A stretch of 64,000 nt of DNA from Bdellovibrio sp. NC01 (GCF_006874625.1 NZ_CP030034.1:1426001-1490000), one strand, 5' to 3'. Shown: positions 1-8,657, numbered from the stretch's first letter. The notes: generated from the letters alone by a model not told the origin. A program made the numbers and translations.

Positions 1-1186
1 CGATAACCTCACGGTCCAAACCGCCCGTAATTTCTGATTCCTCTTCGATCAAGCCAACGCCACCGCTACCAGTGCCACCAGCTGCAAGGCCACCCATACC
101 AGCAGCGTTTTTACCGCCACCGCGACCGTTCGTAGAAATCATCACGCCACTGCCGTTACCTGCAGCACCCCAGTCACGACCAGAACGTTCCATGCTGCCG
201 ACTGCAGCCAAGGCACGACCTGAAGGACCCGAACCTGCTTTCACGCCATTTGCGAAAATCACGTTGTTAGATTTTGCACCTTGCGCAGAAACTTTGCCGA
301 TCAATTGCGAAATACGACCGTTCGAAATCGATTTCATCATGTTCGCCAATTTACCGCCGCCACCACCTGTTGGCATTTCTGCCTTAGGACCTGCAGCAGG
401 AGCCGCTTGCACTGCCACTTGCGCAGGTTTTGCAGCTTCAGCTTTTTTACGCTTAGGTTTGATTTCAGTTTTAACAATAATTTTTTGCGCCACTTTTGGT
501 GGAGCCTCTGCCACAAGGTGGTTCGACTTCGGAGAGAAGATCGCCAGTGTAATGAAGAAAGCCGCAGCTCCCAACATCAACACCACACCTTTTTTAGAGT
601 CTTCATCAACCAATTGACTTGGAGAGAAGCGTGCAAGTCTTGCAGCATCTTCCAAAGACAATGTTCTTTGGCTGACTTCAAGATCGCCAACCATTTGGCG
701 GTGCCATTCCGGAGACGGCACACATGCGATCTTTTCAGAGCTCAATGCAGGTTGGAATTTTTTATTCAAAGGAAGGATCTTCGTTTGAATAACAACACCA
801 GCTTGTTTCACCATGAACAATTGGAATTGTTTGCCAAGTTCTTGTGATTCACGGCCTGCTTTTTCAAGGCGCATGTAAAGATCGACTTCTCTTTTCACCG
901 GAGTGAAAGAAAGAGTGCAATCTTCTAACTCAAGCACTTGATCTTTATTCAATGACAAAGCAGGGGAACCAGAGGCTTTTGCGCTTGTCATAAGATCCAT
1001 ATTTACGTACCACCACTGGTTGTCACGGAATTCAAAAAGACCTTGAATGCCTTTTGTACCAGGAGCGATCGAGATCACATCGGCATCGCGAGATGAACCG
1101 AATGTTTGTGTATTATTTGTTGAACGCAACTTCCAAGTTTTTGCAGTCCCGTTCTTAAGAGACTGACGTACAATTAACGTGAGCAT
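1..1186 (-). CDS. FHA-like / TonB-like envelope transducer, GltG/GltJ (AgmX) type, partial
   Basis: Starts at ATG 1186 and runs off the left edge with about 395 codons visible. The N-terminal ~95 residues look like a degenerate FHA domain (a GSSRDAD stretch near residue 30 and a WWYVN strand near 58-62, but no clear S..H). One membrane segment lies near residues 200-218, followed by a Lys/Ala/Pro stretch (about 225-262) and a long Gly-rich linker. The last visible residues, GGLDREVI, begin the AgmX/PglI-type TonB-like C-terminal domain seen complete in the paralogue at 48894-50117. This layout (cytoplasmic sensor, one TM, periplasmic TonB-like tip) is that of Myxococcus GltG/GltJ, which couple the AglRQS motor to the envelope. 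It is the last visible gene of a minus-strand operon starting near 8657. Function in this organism is inferred. Confidence 0.72.
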   Translation of the reverse strand, partial: MLTLIVRQSLKNGTAKTWKLRSTNNTQTFGSSRDADVISIAPGTKGIQGLFEFRDNQWWYVNMDLMTSAKASGSPALSLNKDQVLELEDCTLSFTPVKREVDLYMRLEKAGRESQELGKQFQLFMVKQAGVVIQTKILPLNKKFQPALSSEKIACVPSPEWHRQMVGDLEVSQRTLSLEDAARLARFSPSQLVDEDSKKGVVLMLGAAAFFITLAIFSPKSNHLVAEAPPKVAQKIIVKTEIKPKRKKAEAAKPAQVAVQAAPAAGPKAEMPTGGGGGKLANMMKSISNGRISQLIGKVSAQGAKSNNVIFANGVKAGSGPSGRALAAVGSMERSGRDWGAAGNGSGVMISTNGRGGGKNAAGMGGLAAGGTGSGGVGLIEEESEITGGLDREVI

Positions 1187-1203
1187 GTAACACCTCGTGT
1201 GTT

Positions 1204-1452
1204 CTAGTTATTCAGGTACAAAGCAGATTCGCGAATACGGCCATCCATATCCTTCTGCACGTCATAAAGAGGCATAAATTTAATCCCTCTTTTTTGCACA
1301 AGGTAGGCACCGTCAGGATTACGAATCGTACCCTTGAGGTTCATGTCACCAAAATTTACTTCTTGGACTTTACGGACTGTTCTTGTTTTGGCAAAGCCAG
1401 TCGCAGTTCCCAAGAGAATGAAAGCGATCATCGCCGAGATGAAAGTTTTCAC
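1204..1452 (-). CDS. small exported protein of locus A
   Basis: 82 residues from a GTG start at 1452, supported by a GGAGG ribosome-binding site six bases upstream. Residues 1-21 form a signal peptide (hydrophobic core, AXA-like end GFAK). The mature part carries a VNFGDMNLKG motif and ends with a DGRIRES stretch. No known family is recognised. The gene sits between the giant TPR protein and the TonB-like transducer, the same slot filled by the 93-residue exported protein at 50127-50408, which has F-K-F-D-G-S-A-L-R-G and EDRIQQD at matching places. Conserved position and motif suggest a real, small periplasmic component of the TolQ/ExbD machine; this is inference. Confidence 0.75.
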   Translation of the reverse strand: MKTFISAMIAFILLGTATGFAKTRTVRKVQEVNFGDMNLKGTIRNPDGAYLVQKRGIKFMPLYDVQKDMDGRIRESALYLNN

Positions 1453-1466
1453 CTGTACCCTCCATA

Positions 1467-4400
1467 CTACAAGTCTCCTGAGATTACGTTCTGACCGACT
1501 TTGTTTTGATTTTTCAAATACTGTATTTTCTTACCTAACCAATCTCTCAAATCCATTTGCGAGCTTGCTTTGAACGCTTTTTCATAAGAGTCCAAGGCAA
1601 GAGTTGGGCTTCCTTTGTAAGTCTCAAAGATATGAGCTTGTTCTAGAAGGAAGTCGACATTGTCTTTCTTACCACCCAACAAATCTTTCAGAGTGCTGAG
1701 AGCTTTATCGACTTCACCTTTCTGAGCATAGGCTTCGCTCATCAAGGTTCCCACATTGAAAGTATACAACTGTTCTTTATTCAGAGAAGATAATTTTTCA
1801 ATTGCTCTAGTAAAATCTCCCTCTGAGAAAGCCTTCACGCCAGCGAAAGTTTGCATTTCTGTCGAAGGCATTTGCATGTCCAAAACTTTTTCGAAAAATT
1901 GCATTGCTGCATTCAAGCCATCGTCTTTATAAATCAAGCGTGCTTTTTGATATACGAATGGAGCTGCTTCAGGTTGAAGCTTCAATGCGGCTTCAATCAT
2001 CCACTGAGCTTTCTCTGTATAACCGCGAGCTTCCGCGCCAACGCTTGCATAGAACAAACCTAGTGCGCGCGTGTCTTTATTTTTCGCAAGCTCTAAACCC
2101 AATTTTTCAACGATATCGAACTGTCTAGAACCATAACAATTTCCTGCAATTTCGATCGGATTTACTTTCGCAAGTTGACCCGTTAAAACTGCGGCTTTGT
2201 TACAAGTTTTTCCTGCGCGAGTCTCAAGACGAGACACCTTACCGATGCTCATATCCATTGAAGCTGGCAAGAAAGCACCCATTTTATCAGCCGCAGGGTA
2301 TTGCACATCCGGAGTGATCGTTTGATCCACACGAATATTTGCAATCACACGACCTGTCGTTGCTGATTGACCCTTAGAAGCCGCAAGAACTTTCAATTTA
2401 TTTTCGTTCTCGTTCTTCTTTTCTTGGATCGGGTTGATCAATTTAGCCAACTCACCACGCAATTGCTGTTGTTCTTCCGGTTTCAAGGAAGCAGGCAATG
2501 GCATGCTTGATAAAGCTTCGATGTAGTTGCCGTAACAACGGTCGATACCGCGCATAGCTTCCAGCTGTTGATACGGATCTTTACTCATTTTCAAAGCTGT
2601 CACGTAAGCCGTTTGAGCTTTATCCAACTTTTCAGTCTTGATACCAAGAACTGTTGCGAATTTCTCTTCACGAGCTTTCACGCTTTGTTGGATCAATTCT
2701 TTTTCAAGAACTTGCGCTTGGATCAAACGAGCTTCCGCACGAACTTCTGCAGGAACACTACGGCCGTTTGCTTTCATCGAAAGATCGAAAGCAGCAGTCA
2801 TTTTGCCAGCGGCCAACAAAGCTTTCGCTTTGTCGATCATGATCTGAGTCGTATATGGTTCGATCCCTTTAGCTTGGATCTGATTTTGGATCTTCGCTAG
2901 CTCCGCAGAGTTCGGTTCACCTTTATATGAATCCATCAATTTGCCATAGATGCGCTCTAACGTTTTGTTATCAGCACCAGCCAGGATTCCCATATAAGCC
3001 GCACGAGCATCTTTGATTTTCTTTTCTAGCAAGTAGATGTCAGCAGCCGTTTCAAGTTGTGTGTTGCGACCTTTTTTATCAAGGTCGGCAATTTTCACCA
3101 AAGTTTCTGCCGATTTTGAAATTTGGCCGACGTCAGCGTAAGCTTTCGCAGCATCTTTCAAAGCATCCAAGTTCTTTTTATCGTCTGGATATTTCGAAAC
3201 GTATTTTAAAGACAATTCAGCAGCATCAAAGACTTTGCCTTCAGTATAAAGAATACCGATAGCTTGCCATTGAGCGTCTTGAGCTAACTTCGAACCTTCG
3301 TGTTCTTTAGCGTAAGCGATAAGCTTTTGCGCAGCTTGGTCTTTGTCACCAGTTTTCGCAAACTCTTGAACTTCCGTAAAGTGAGCTTCTTCGAAGATTT
3401 TGCCCATATCTTTTTTGCGGGCTTCGTCTGATGAAGAAGTCATAACTTGTTTCGAGAAATCTTTGATACCAGCGTAGTCTTTCTTGATGTTCAGCATATC
3501 CAACACCAAGTCTTCAGATTTCTTTTTGATATCTGCGTTTTCAGAGCCTTTAACGACAGTCAAAGGTTTCAACCACTTTTCAGCTTCTGGGTAGTTTTGC
3601 TCTTCGTAAGCAATGTGACCCATTTTGAATTTCACTGATGTCGCGAATTTGCCAGCAGGATATTTAGCTAAGTAGTTTAAAGCCAATTCTTTACGTTCAG
3701 CCTCTTTCAAAGCATCTTTCTTTTGATCGATAGACTTTTCTTTAGAGAATAGGGCCGCGTAGTTGGCATCATGGCGAAGAGGTTCTTCTTTAGAAGCATC
3801 GCCCACCATTTTGTACTGAACGCTGGCGTCATCGTATTTACCCAATTGGAATAACAACTCTGCATAGGCAAAGCGTGTTTTCAAATCTGGTTTCGTTGGA
3901 TCTTCGTTATCCAACATCAATTTGAAAAGTTTCTGAGTCAAATTCGAGAACTCAGTGTTTTGTTTGTTTTTAGTCCAGATGTCCCACCATTTTTTCGTCA
4001 TATCAAGACTTGTATGGCGGAAACCTTCGTTACAAGAAGCTTGTGCAACGTCTGCTTTTTGCATTGTTTTCCAAGCAGAATCTTTGCGGCAAAGATCGCT
4101 GGCCAATTGCAAATGCTCTAGAACCAAATCACGTTTCTTCAAAGTTTCGTTCGCTTCAACCAAGGCCAAGTGAGATTTCACAACCTCTGGACCCGATGGG
4201 CGCTTATCGATGTATTCGCCCAAGAAGATATTCATCTCTTTTTGGCGAGAATGCGAATCGTAAAGTTTCGCAAGGTCCGACATTGATTGACCTAGTTCGT
4301 CTTCAGTCGTGATGTCTTCGAAGAAAGAATAAAGTTTATTAGCAGGGTAAGAGTCACCAATGAAGACCGTCAAGTCACGCAAAGCTTCTTTACGCAAGTT

Positions 4401-5174
4401 GTGGCGGTTCGTTGGAACTTCACCTTCTTGAAGTGGCGGATTGTTTTTAACAACCTCGATCAACTTCTTAATGCCGTTATCAGAGTCATGAAGATTATAG
4501 TAAGCCCATGCTGCTTTATACATACCGTATGAATACACACGGCTTTGTGGGAATTTTTCTAAGCGTTGGAATTGGTCCAAAGCGGCAGCAAATTTACCTT
4601 GATCATACAACAACTCACCCAACGCCAACGTACCATCTGGTACCAATGGAGATTTAGGGAATTTTTGTAGTAGGCGAGCGTAAAGATTATCAGATTCTTT
4701 AAATTGACCCACTTGCTGATGAGCAAAGGCATTGTTGAAAAGAACTGAGTCCATTTGTTTGAAGCCAGGGAATTCCGCTTCAATTTTATTATAGATTTTG
4801 ATGGCGCGTTTAATCGCCTCAGCACCTTTTTCGTTTGGTACTGGGAAAGAAGAAAGCTTCATCAGCGGTGTATCTTTGTGTAAATCAAAGAAACGACCTG
4901 ATTTAGATCTTCTCATGTAAAGCTCGGCAAGGCGGTACCATAGGTCCGCCTCATTTTTCGAGCCTTTTTGTTTTTTAAGAATAGCTTGAAGAGACTCGAT
5001 CGCCTTATTTTCAGAGCGCGTGATCATGATCTCGCTGCTTAATGCTTTTCTTTCGTTGTCATCTTCGTTGCCGGATAGACGCACTTCAGGCAAAAGGCCC
5101 TTTTCGGTTTCTGCAAAACAGTAAATCGAAAAAAGATGTATTGCTAGAAGAAGAAATACTGTGCGCAGTTTCAT
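1467..5174 (-). CDS. giant TPR-repeat exported protein of locus A
   Basis: About 1235 residues. The chosen start is ATG 5174, six bases after GGAG; a TTG at 5186 is in frame but lies inside that Shine-Dalgarno and the upstream gene. Residues 1-22 are a signal peptide (ending IYCFA). The rest is almost entirely helical repeats of TPR type with spaced A/Y/G patterns such as LWYRLAELYMRRS, LALGELLYDQGKF and YAELLFQLGKY. There is no lipobox and no enzyme motif. Myxococcus gliding loci encode comparable periplasmic TPR proteins (GltC, GltD/AgmU, GltE/AglT). The gene lies directly after two ExbD-like genes, and its paralogue in locus B is 50405-53368 (987 residues). A scaffold linking inner-membrane motor and outer membrane is the likely job, by analogy. 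Confidence 0.8.
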   Translation of the reverse strand: MKLRTVFLLLAIHLFSIYCFAETEKGLLPEVRLSGNEDDNERKALSSEIMITRSENKAIESLQAILKKQKGSKNEADLWYRLAELYMRRSKSGRFFDLHKDTPLMKLSSFPVPNEKGAEAIKRAIKIYNKIEAEFPGFKQMDSVLFNNAFAHQQVGQFKESDNLYARLLQKFPKSPLVPDGTLALGELLYDQGKFAAALDQFQRLEKFPQSRVYSYGMYKAAWAYYNLHDSDNGIKKLIEVVKNNPPLQEGEVPTNRHNLRKEALRDLTVFIGDSYPANKLYSFFEDITTEDELGQSMSDLAKLYDSHSRQKEMNIFLGEYIDKRPSGPEVVKSHLALVEANETLKKRDLVLEHLQLASDLCRKDSAWKTMQKADVAQASCNEGFRHTSLDMTKKWWDIWTKNKQNTEFSNLTQKLFKLMLDNEDPTKPDLKTRFAYAELLFQLGKYDDASVQYKMVGDASKEEPLRHDANYAALFSKEKSIDQKKDALKEAERKELALNYLAKYPAGKFATSVKFKMGHIAYEEQNYPEAEKWLKPLTVVKGSENADIKKKSEDLVLDMLNIKKDYAGIKDFSKQVMTSSSDEARKKDMGKIFEEAHFTEVQEFAKTGDKDQAAQKLIAYAKEHEGSKLAQDAQWQAIGILYTEGKVFDAAELSLKYVSKYPDDKKNLDALKDAAKAYADVGQISKSAETLVKIADLDKKGRNTQLETAADIYLLEKKIKDARAAYMGILAGADNKTLERIYGKLMDSYKGEPNSAELAKIQNQIQAKGIEPYTTQIMIDKAKALLAAGKMTAAFDLSMKANGRSVPAEVRAEARLIQAQVLEKELIQQSVKAREEKFATVLGIKTEKLDKAQTAYVTALKMSKDPYQQLEAMRGIDRCYGNYIEALSSMPLPASLKPEEQQQLRGELAKLINPIQEKKNENENKLKVLAASKGQSATTGRVIANIRVDQTITPDVQYPAADKMGAFLPASMDMSIGKVSRLETRAGKTCNKAAVLTGQLAKVNPIEIAGNCYGSRQFDIVEKLGLELAKNKDTRALGLFYASVGAEARGYTEKAQWMIEAALKLQPEAAPFVYQKARLIYKDDGLNAAMQFFEKVLDMQMPSTEMQTFAGVKAFSEGDFTRAIEKLSSLNKEQLYTFNVGTLMSEAYAQKGEVDKALSTLKDLLGGKKDNVDFLLEQAHIFETYKGSPTLALDSYEKAFKASSQMDLRDWLGKKIQYLKNQNKVGQNVISGDL

Positions 5175-5175
5175 T

Positions 5176-5673
5176 TTATTCTCCAACTAAAGTCACTAGT
5201 TTCAATTGCGGGAAGCCCGCCATTGAAGCTGTATACATGACCTTTCTCAAAGTTGCATAAGGAAGCTCTTTATCTGCTTGAAGCAAGATACGGCCTTCTT
5301 TGACGCCAGCTTTATCTTGAGAGTTTTTAGCAAGCTTATCTAGCTCTTCGAAAAGAGGCTTGATGAAGTTTGTGTCTTTCTCTTCAAGATCTTGCGGAAG
5401 AAATTCCGCATCTTTAACGTCGGCAATCTTTGTTTGGTCAATTTTAAGGGCTGTTCCAGACAGCGAAAGCTTAATCGCTTCCGTTGGATTCGATTGCGAA
5501 GCCGAAGATGGCAAGCGCAAACCATTTTCTGGAATGATCTGAACATCTGACGTCGAATAAGTTTGCAACAAGAACACGAGGAGGATCGTGAACATGTCGG
5601 TCATCGACGTGATATTCAAAGCAAATGTGGAGTTCTTTTTAAGGTTTGGCTCATAACGACGTCTGCGTGACAT
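5176..5673 (-). CDS. ExbD/TolR-family proton-channel subunit (Asp intact), locus A
   Basis: 165 residues. A short basic cytoplasmic tail (MSRRRRYEP), one membrane helix and a periplasmic domain give the ExbD/TolR/AglQ/AglS layout. The helix reads LNITSMTDMFTILLVFLL; Asp26 aligns with the Asp of the family's N-V-T-P-L-V-D motif that carries protons. The periplasmic domain ends with the usual ILLQADKELPYATLRKVMYTA strand-helix pattern. It is the second ExbD gene after the TolQ-like gene; the stop overlaps the ribosome-binding site region of the downstream TPR gene, so translation is probably coupled. Together with 5678-6223 and 6282-6983 it would form one motor complex. Confidence 0.9.
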   Translation of the reverse strand: MSRRRRYEPNLKKNSTFALNITSMTDMFTILLVFLLQTYSTSDVQIIPENGLRLPSSASQSNPTEAIKLSLSGTALKIDQTKIADVKDAEFLPQDLEEKDTNFIKPLFEELDKLAKNSQDKAGVKEGRILLQADKELPYATLRKVMYTASMAGFPQLKLVTLVGE

Positions 5674-5677
5674 GTTG

Positions 5678-6223
5678 TTAGCCCTCCATCATGTTAGAGA
5701 AAATGATTTCTGGAAACATATACGGTGTATCTACGTTCTTCCCTTGTTTCGTATCAAACACTGGAAATTTTACTGATGAATCGTGAGCTTGACGAACTTC
5801 ATCCATGATTTTCACGATTTCCTTGTAGGGAACTTTCGCATCTGGATTCAGTTCAAGCTTAAAGATTTCAGGATGTAGTTTTTTAACTTCAACTAATTTT
5901 TGGTGAAGGGCAGGAAGGTCGAAGGCGCCATCTTTCAATGGAACTTCTTCTACTTTCTCTTGGCCTTTTTCAGTCACCACAATGCGGAAACCATCTTTCG
6001 CGTCGACATCCAATGCGATGTTTGTCGGCAAGTTGTCTTTGTCTTGACGTTGGATAGCTTCATTCACTACTTGTGGCAATTCTGTTTCGATAACCATCAT
6101 TTGCACGAAGGCTGAGGAAACCAGAAGAACCGGAACTAGTTTTACCATCACAGCAAGCAGGGGAGCCAAGTCCAACTCGAACTCACTGTGGTGATTAATT
6201 TTTAACTTTTTTGCGCGTCTCAT
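5678..6223 (-). CDS. ExbD/TolR-family subunit lacking the transmembrane Asp, locus A
   Basis: 181 residues with the ExbD layout: basic N-terminus (MRRAKKLKINHH), one membrane helix, and a periplasmic domain with the family's P-Y-K-E-I-V-K-I-M-D-E-V helix near residues 133-145. The helix reads ELDLAPLLAVMVKLVPVLLV. Aligned to the family motif N-V-T-P-L-V-D-V-M, the proton-carrying Asp is Ala24 (codon GCT, 6154-6152), and Lys28 falls one helical turn later. The other ExbD genes in the window (5176-5673, 53858-54319, 53368-53853) all keep the Asp. The reading frame is intact and lies in the operon, so this is not a decaying gene. A structural or regulatory subunit in a mixed ExbD pair is my inference. 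Confidence 0.88.
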   Translation of the reverse strand: MRRAKKLKINHHSEFELDLAPLLAVMVKLVPVLLVSSAFVQMMVIETELPQVVNEAIQRQDKDNLPTNIALDVDAKDGFRIVVTEKGQEKVEEVPLKDGAFDLPALHQKLVEVKKLHPEIFKLELNPDAKVPYKEIVKIMDEVRQAHDSSVKFPVFDTKQGKNVDTPYMFPEIIFSNMMEG

Positions 6224-6281
6224 AGTTCACCCATCTTAAAGAATCGTACCCACCATTACCGAATCTTAGCAGCGAAAGGTC

Positions 6282-6983
6282 TTAAGAGACCTTTGCGCCT
6301 GGAGTCGGAGGTGTCATCGCTGGCACGTGATCAGGGAACACGTTTTGGCGAGTCAAGTTAGGGATGTGTGCACTTGTAAGAAGCTCTGCAAGTTTACCGC
6401 ATTTTTCCATCATCTCTTCAAGCAACTCGTTTTGACGAGAAGTTAGGAAAGAGAAGAACACCATCGCAGGGATCGCAACCGCAAGACCCAACGCTGTTGT
6501 ATACATGGATACCGAGATACCTTGTGCAAGCAACGCTTGTTTTTGTGCAGGGTCAGCTTGTGCAACCGCTTGGAACGACAGGATAAGACCGTGGATCGTA
6601 CCAAGAAGACCTAGCAATGTTGCAACGTTGGCAAGCATTGAAAGATAGTGCAGGCGTTTTGTATACAGCGGTGTATTTTCAGACAAAGCGATGTCGTGCG
6701 CTTGGAAAATAGTGTCGTCATCACGGTCTGCTTTTTCCAAAATAGTTTTGAAAGCTGCAGCCAATGGCTTTTTCTCAAGCTGAGCACACATCAAGAGTGC
6801 TTCATCAAGCTTTTTAGCTAGAACCAAAGTTTGGATCTTGCCCATGAACTCTTCCGTGTTCATACCGTATTCTTTATAGAGCATCTTTGCTCGTTCAGCT
6901 ACCAGGATCAAAGATCCGATACCAGTTAATAGAATTGTCCAGCCAACGAAACCAGATTCATTCATGAATTTAAGAAATGCCAT
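6282..6983 (-). CDS. TolQ/ExbB/AglR-family motor subunit, locus A
   Basis: 233 residues from ATG 6983, chosen because GGAGG lies six bases upstream; the frame is open further back but inside the upstream gene (14-base overlap). Three membrane segments: residues about 12-30, and a pair near 115-140 and 155-185. The signature LANVATLLGLLGTIHGL and the following GISVSMYTTALGLAVAIPA match the TolQ/ExbB/MotA channel helices. The protein pairs with two ExbD-like subunits directly downstream, the same one-plus-two arrangement as AglR-AglQ-AglS of Myxococcus. It would use the proton gradient to drive envelope-spanning partners. The C-terminal tail is rich in Pro (about residues 215-233). Confidence 0.92.
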   Translation of the reverse strand: MAFLKFMNESGFVGWTILLTGIGSLILVAERAKMLYKEYGMNTEEFMGKIQTLVLAKKLDEALLMCAQLEKKPLAAAFKTILEKADRDDDTIFQAHDIALSENTPLYTKRLHYLSMLANVATLLGLLGTIHGLILSFQAVAQADPAQKQALLAQGISVSMYTTALGLAVAIPAMVFFSFLTSRQNELLEEMMEKCGKLAELLTSAHIPNLTRQNVFPDHVPAMTPPTPGAKVS

Positions 6984-7581
6984 TTGTTTCCTCCTTGGCA
7001 ACGCCACCGCGCGACCATTTTGTAAGTTGAGCAACACCGTGTTCTTGCACTTCGAGGAAACGGACAGCATAGTGCAGACCGGATTTAACATTAAGTCTTT
7101 GCTTCGAATAATTCTTACGAACGATCTCGCAAAGAACGTTGAACGATACTGGATTCACATCAGAAGTTCTGAAGTGAAGCAGAATTTTTTGACCTGGTAA
7201 AAGAAGCGGATCGTTCAAAAGAACGAGAGCTCCGTTTTCACTCACAGAGAGTGTTTGACCATCGAAAAACGTTTGATCGTTGTGCGCATAAACAGGCGTC
7301 ACAAGGTCAACACGTGGTACCTTTCTATCCTTGAAAGAACCTGCCAAGTGATCTTTAGTTTCGATCAAACGGCAAAGACGGTCTTTAGAGAATTCTTGCA
7401 AATCACCTACGAGAGTCCAATTCTCAAGGTGCGGAGCCCATACGTAATTATAATCGTAAAGCTCGCTGTTTTGAATCATAGTGATCAAGGATTTGTACTC
7501 GTAAGGACCGTATTTCATGTCCCCACGAAGGATGTACCACTCTTGACCTTTTGTAGTTGTTGCTTGTACCCCACCACTCAT
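6970..7581 (-). CDS. GYF_2 (DUF4339) plus PilZ domain protein
   Basis: 203 residues, soluble, no signal. Residues about 13-60 are a GYF_2-type domain: W15, YGPY at 24-27, and the paired Trps at 48 and 55 (VWAPHLENW). Residues about 85-180 are a PilZ domain with RKVPR (R86xxxR90) and SVSENG (112-117) in place of the usual D/NxSxxG; c-di-GMP binding is plausible but the first Asp/Asn is Ser. The gene overlaps the TolQ-like gene by 14 bases. In Myxococcus a GYF domain is part of GltJ's cytoplasmic region; here it is a separate protein with a PilZ partner. A c-di-GMP-responsive regulator of the motor is my inference. Confidence 0.83.
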   Translation of the reverse strand: MSGGVQATTTKGQEWYILRGDMKYGPYEYKSLITMIQNSELYDYNYVWAPHLENWTLVGDLQEFSKDRLCRLIETKDHLAGSFKDRKVPRVDLVTPVYAHNDQTFFDGQTLSVSENGALVLLNDPLLLPGQKILLHFRTSDVNPVSFNVLCEIVRKNYSKQRLNVKSGLHYAVRFLEVQEHGVAQLTKWSRGGVAKEETNGIS

Positions 7582-7592
7582 ACAGCACCTTC

Positions 7593-8657
7593 TTACAATT
7601 TGATCGATTTCGGATCGAAGTTAATTTTCACACTTGAATTCGCTGATGGAACCGCGCTGCCGTGGAACGTGATGATCATAGTTGCTGCATCATAAGTCCA
7701 ACCGTTCGTTGCGTTGTTTGGAACCGAAGCGCCATCAACAGTCACTACGATTGATTCTGGAATCGGCTCACGAGACAATTTGAATGCACTCGAAAGCTGG
7801 ATGATTTTATCAGAGATCAATTGTAGAGATGTACCGAAGTCAGAGCACAAAGAAGATCTTACGCCACCAGTTGCATCAGCCATCGCATTGTAGCGCTGAG
7901 AAATCTTTTGTGCCGCATTTGGATCGCCCGCCATCAACTGAGAACGGCAAGCAGCATCTTGTACTGAAATCGTGCTTACTGAATAGTTTCTGCCGTTTGC
8001 AGTACCGCCAGTGTATGAATCCAAGAAGTCAGTATATTTAGAAATAGGGAATAGGCCTGAGTAATTGTAGTCTTCATGAAGTGAAGTCGTATTATTCGAG
8101 AAATCGTCCTCGTCACTTACGATAATCACTGCAAGAAACGCATCGGCGCGACGGAAACCAAGTGATACGTTGTAAGGCTCGTTACCTAATGATTGGTAAA
8201 GAGACTCAAACGCACGTTCGTCACCGTTACCGTTAATGCCAACCTTAGCATTTGTTGCGAATACGGAACTCAAGTTCGAAGTATTTTTATCCATCACAAA
8301 CACACCTGAATGTGTTGTGCCGTTACCATCACGGATTTTAGCTTTATCGCTTGTGAAGAATTCTTTCTCCCAGCCGTCAGTCGTAACAACTGACATATGG
8401 AAGTCATAACTATATTGGTTGAAGCGTGAGATGAAAGACTGGAAGTTGTTAGCCAAGTTAGTTTGTGAAGTAGCCATAGAGCCTGAGTTGTCGATCACCC
8501 AAAGGATGTCGATCTTCTTAGGGATATAGACAGCTTCTTGCGTGAAGCTAGCTGTATCAGCAAGCGTAGAGTACGAGCCTCCACCTTTAGCGCAACCGGC
8601 AAGCATTGCTAACGCTGAAGCGAATGTCATTGCTTTGCGTGCGACTTGATTAACCAT
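7593..8657 (-). CDS. VWA-domain lipoprotein, locus A
   Basis: About 354 residues. ATG 8657 has AGGAGG eight bases upstream and is preferred; ATG 8663 is only two bases from it. The signal peptide ends in the lipobox LAGC, so it is a lipoprotein. A von Willebrand A domain follows, with the metal-binding DNSGS motif (in ILWVIDNSGSM) and SDEDD in the second loop. The C-terminus has a NGWTYD...ITFHG strand pair that recurs (GGWLYD...HLSG) in the VWA lipoprotein ending locus B (44342-45616), so the two are paralogues. It is the first gene of the locus A operon. The role is unknown; VWA domains usually mediate protein contacts, and an outer-membrane adhesion or assembly role is possible. Confidence 0.83.
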   Translation of the reverse strand: MVNQVARKAMTFASALAMLAGCAKGGGSYSTLADTASFTQEAVYIPKKIDILWVIDNSGSMATSQTNLANNFQSFISRFNQYSYDFHMSVVTTDGWEKEFFTSDKAKIRDGNGTTHSGVFVMDKNTSNLSSVFATNAKVGINGNGDERAFESLYQSLGNEPYNVSLGFRRADAFLAVIIVSDEDDFSNNTTSLHEDYNYSGLFPISKYTDFLDSYTGGTANGRNYSVSTISVQDAACRSQLMAGDPNAAQKISQRYNAMADATGGVRSSLCSDFGTSLQLISDKIIQLSSAFKLSREPIPESIVVTVDGASVPNNATNGWTYDAATMIITFHGSAVPSANSSVKINFDPKSIKL

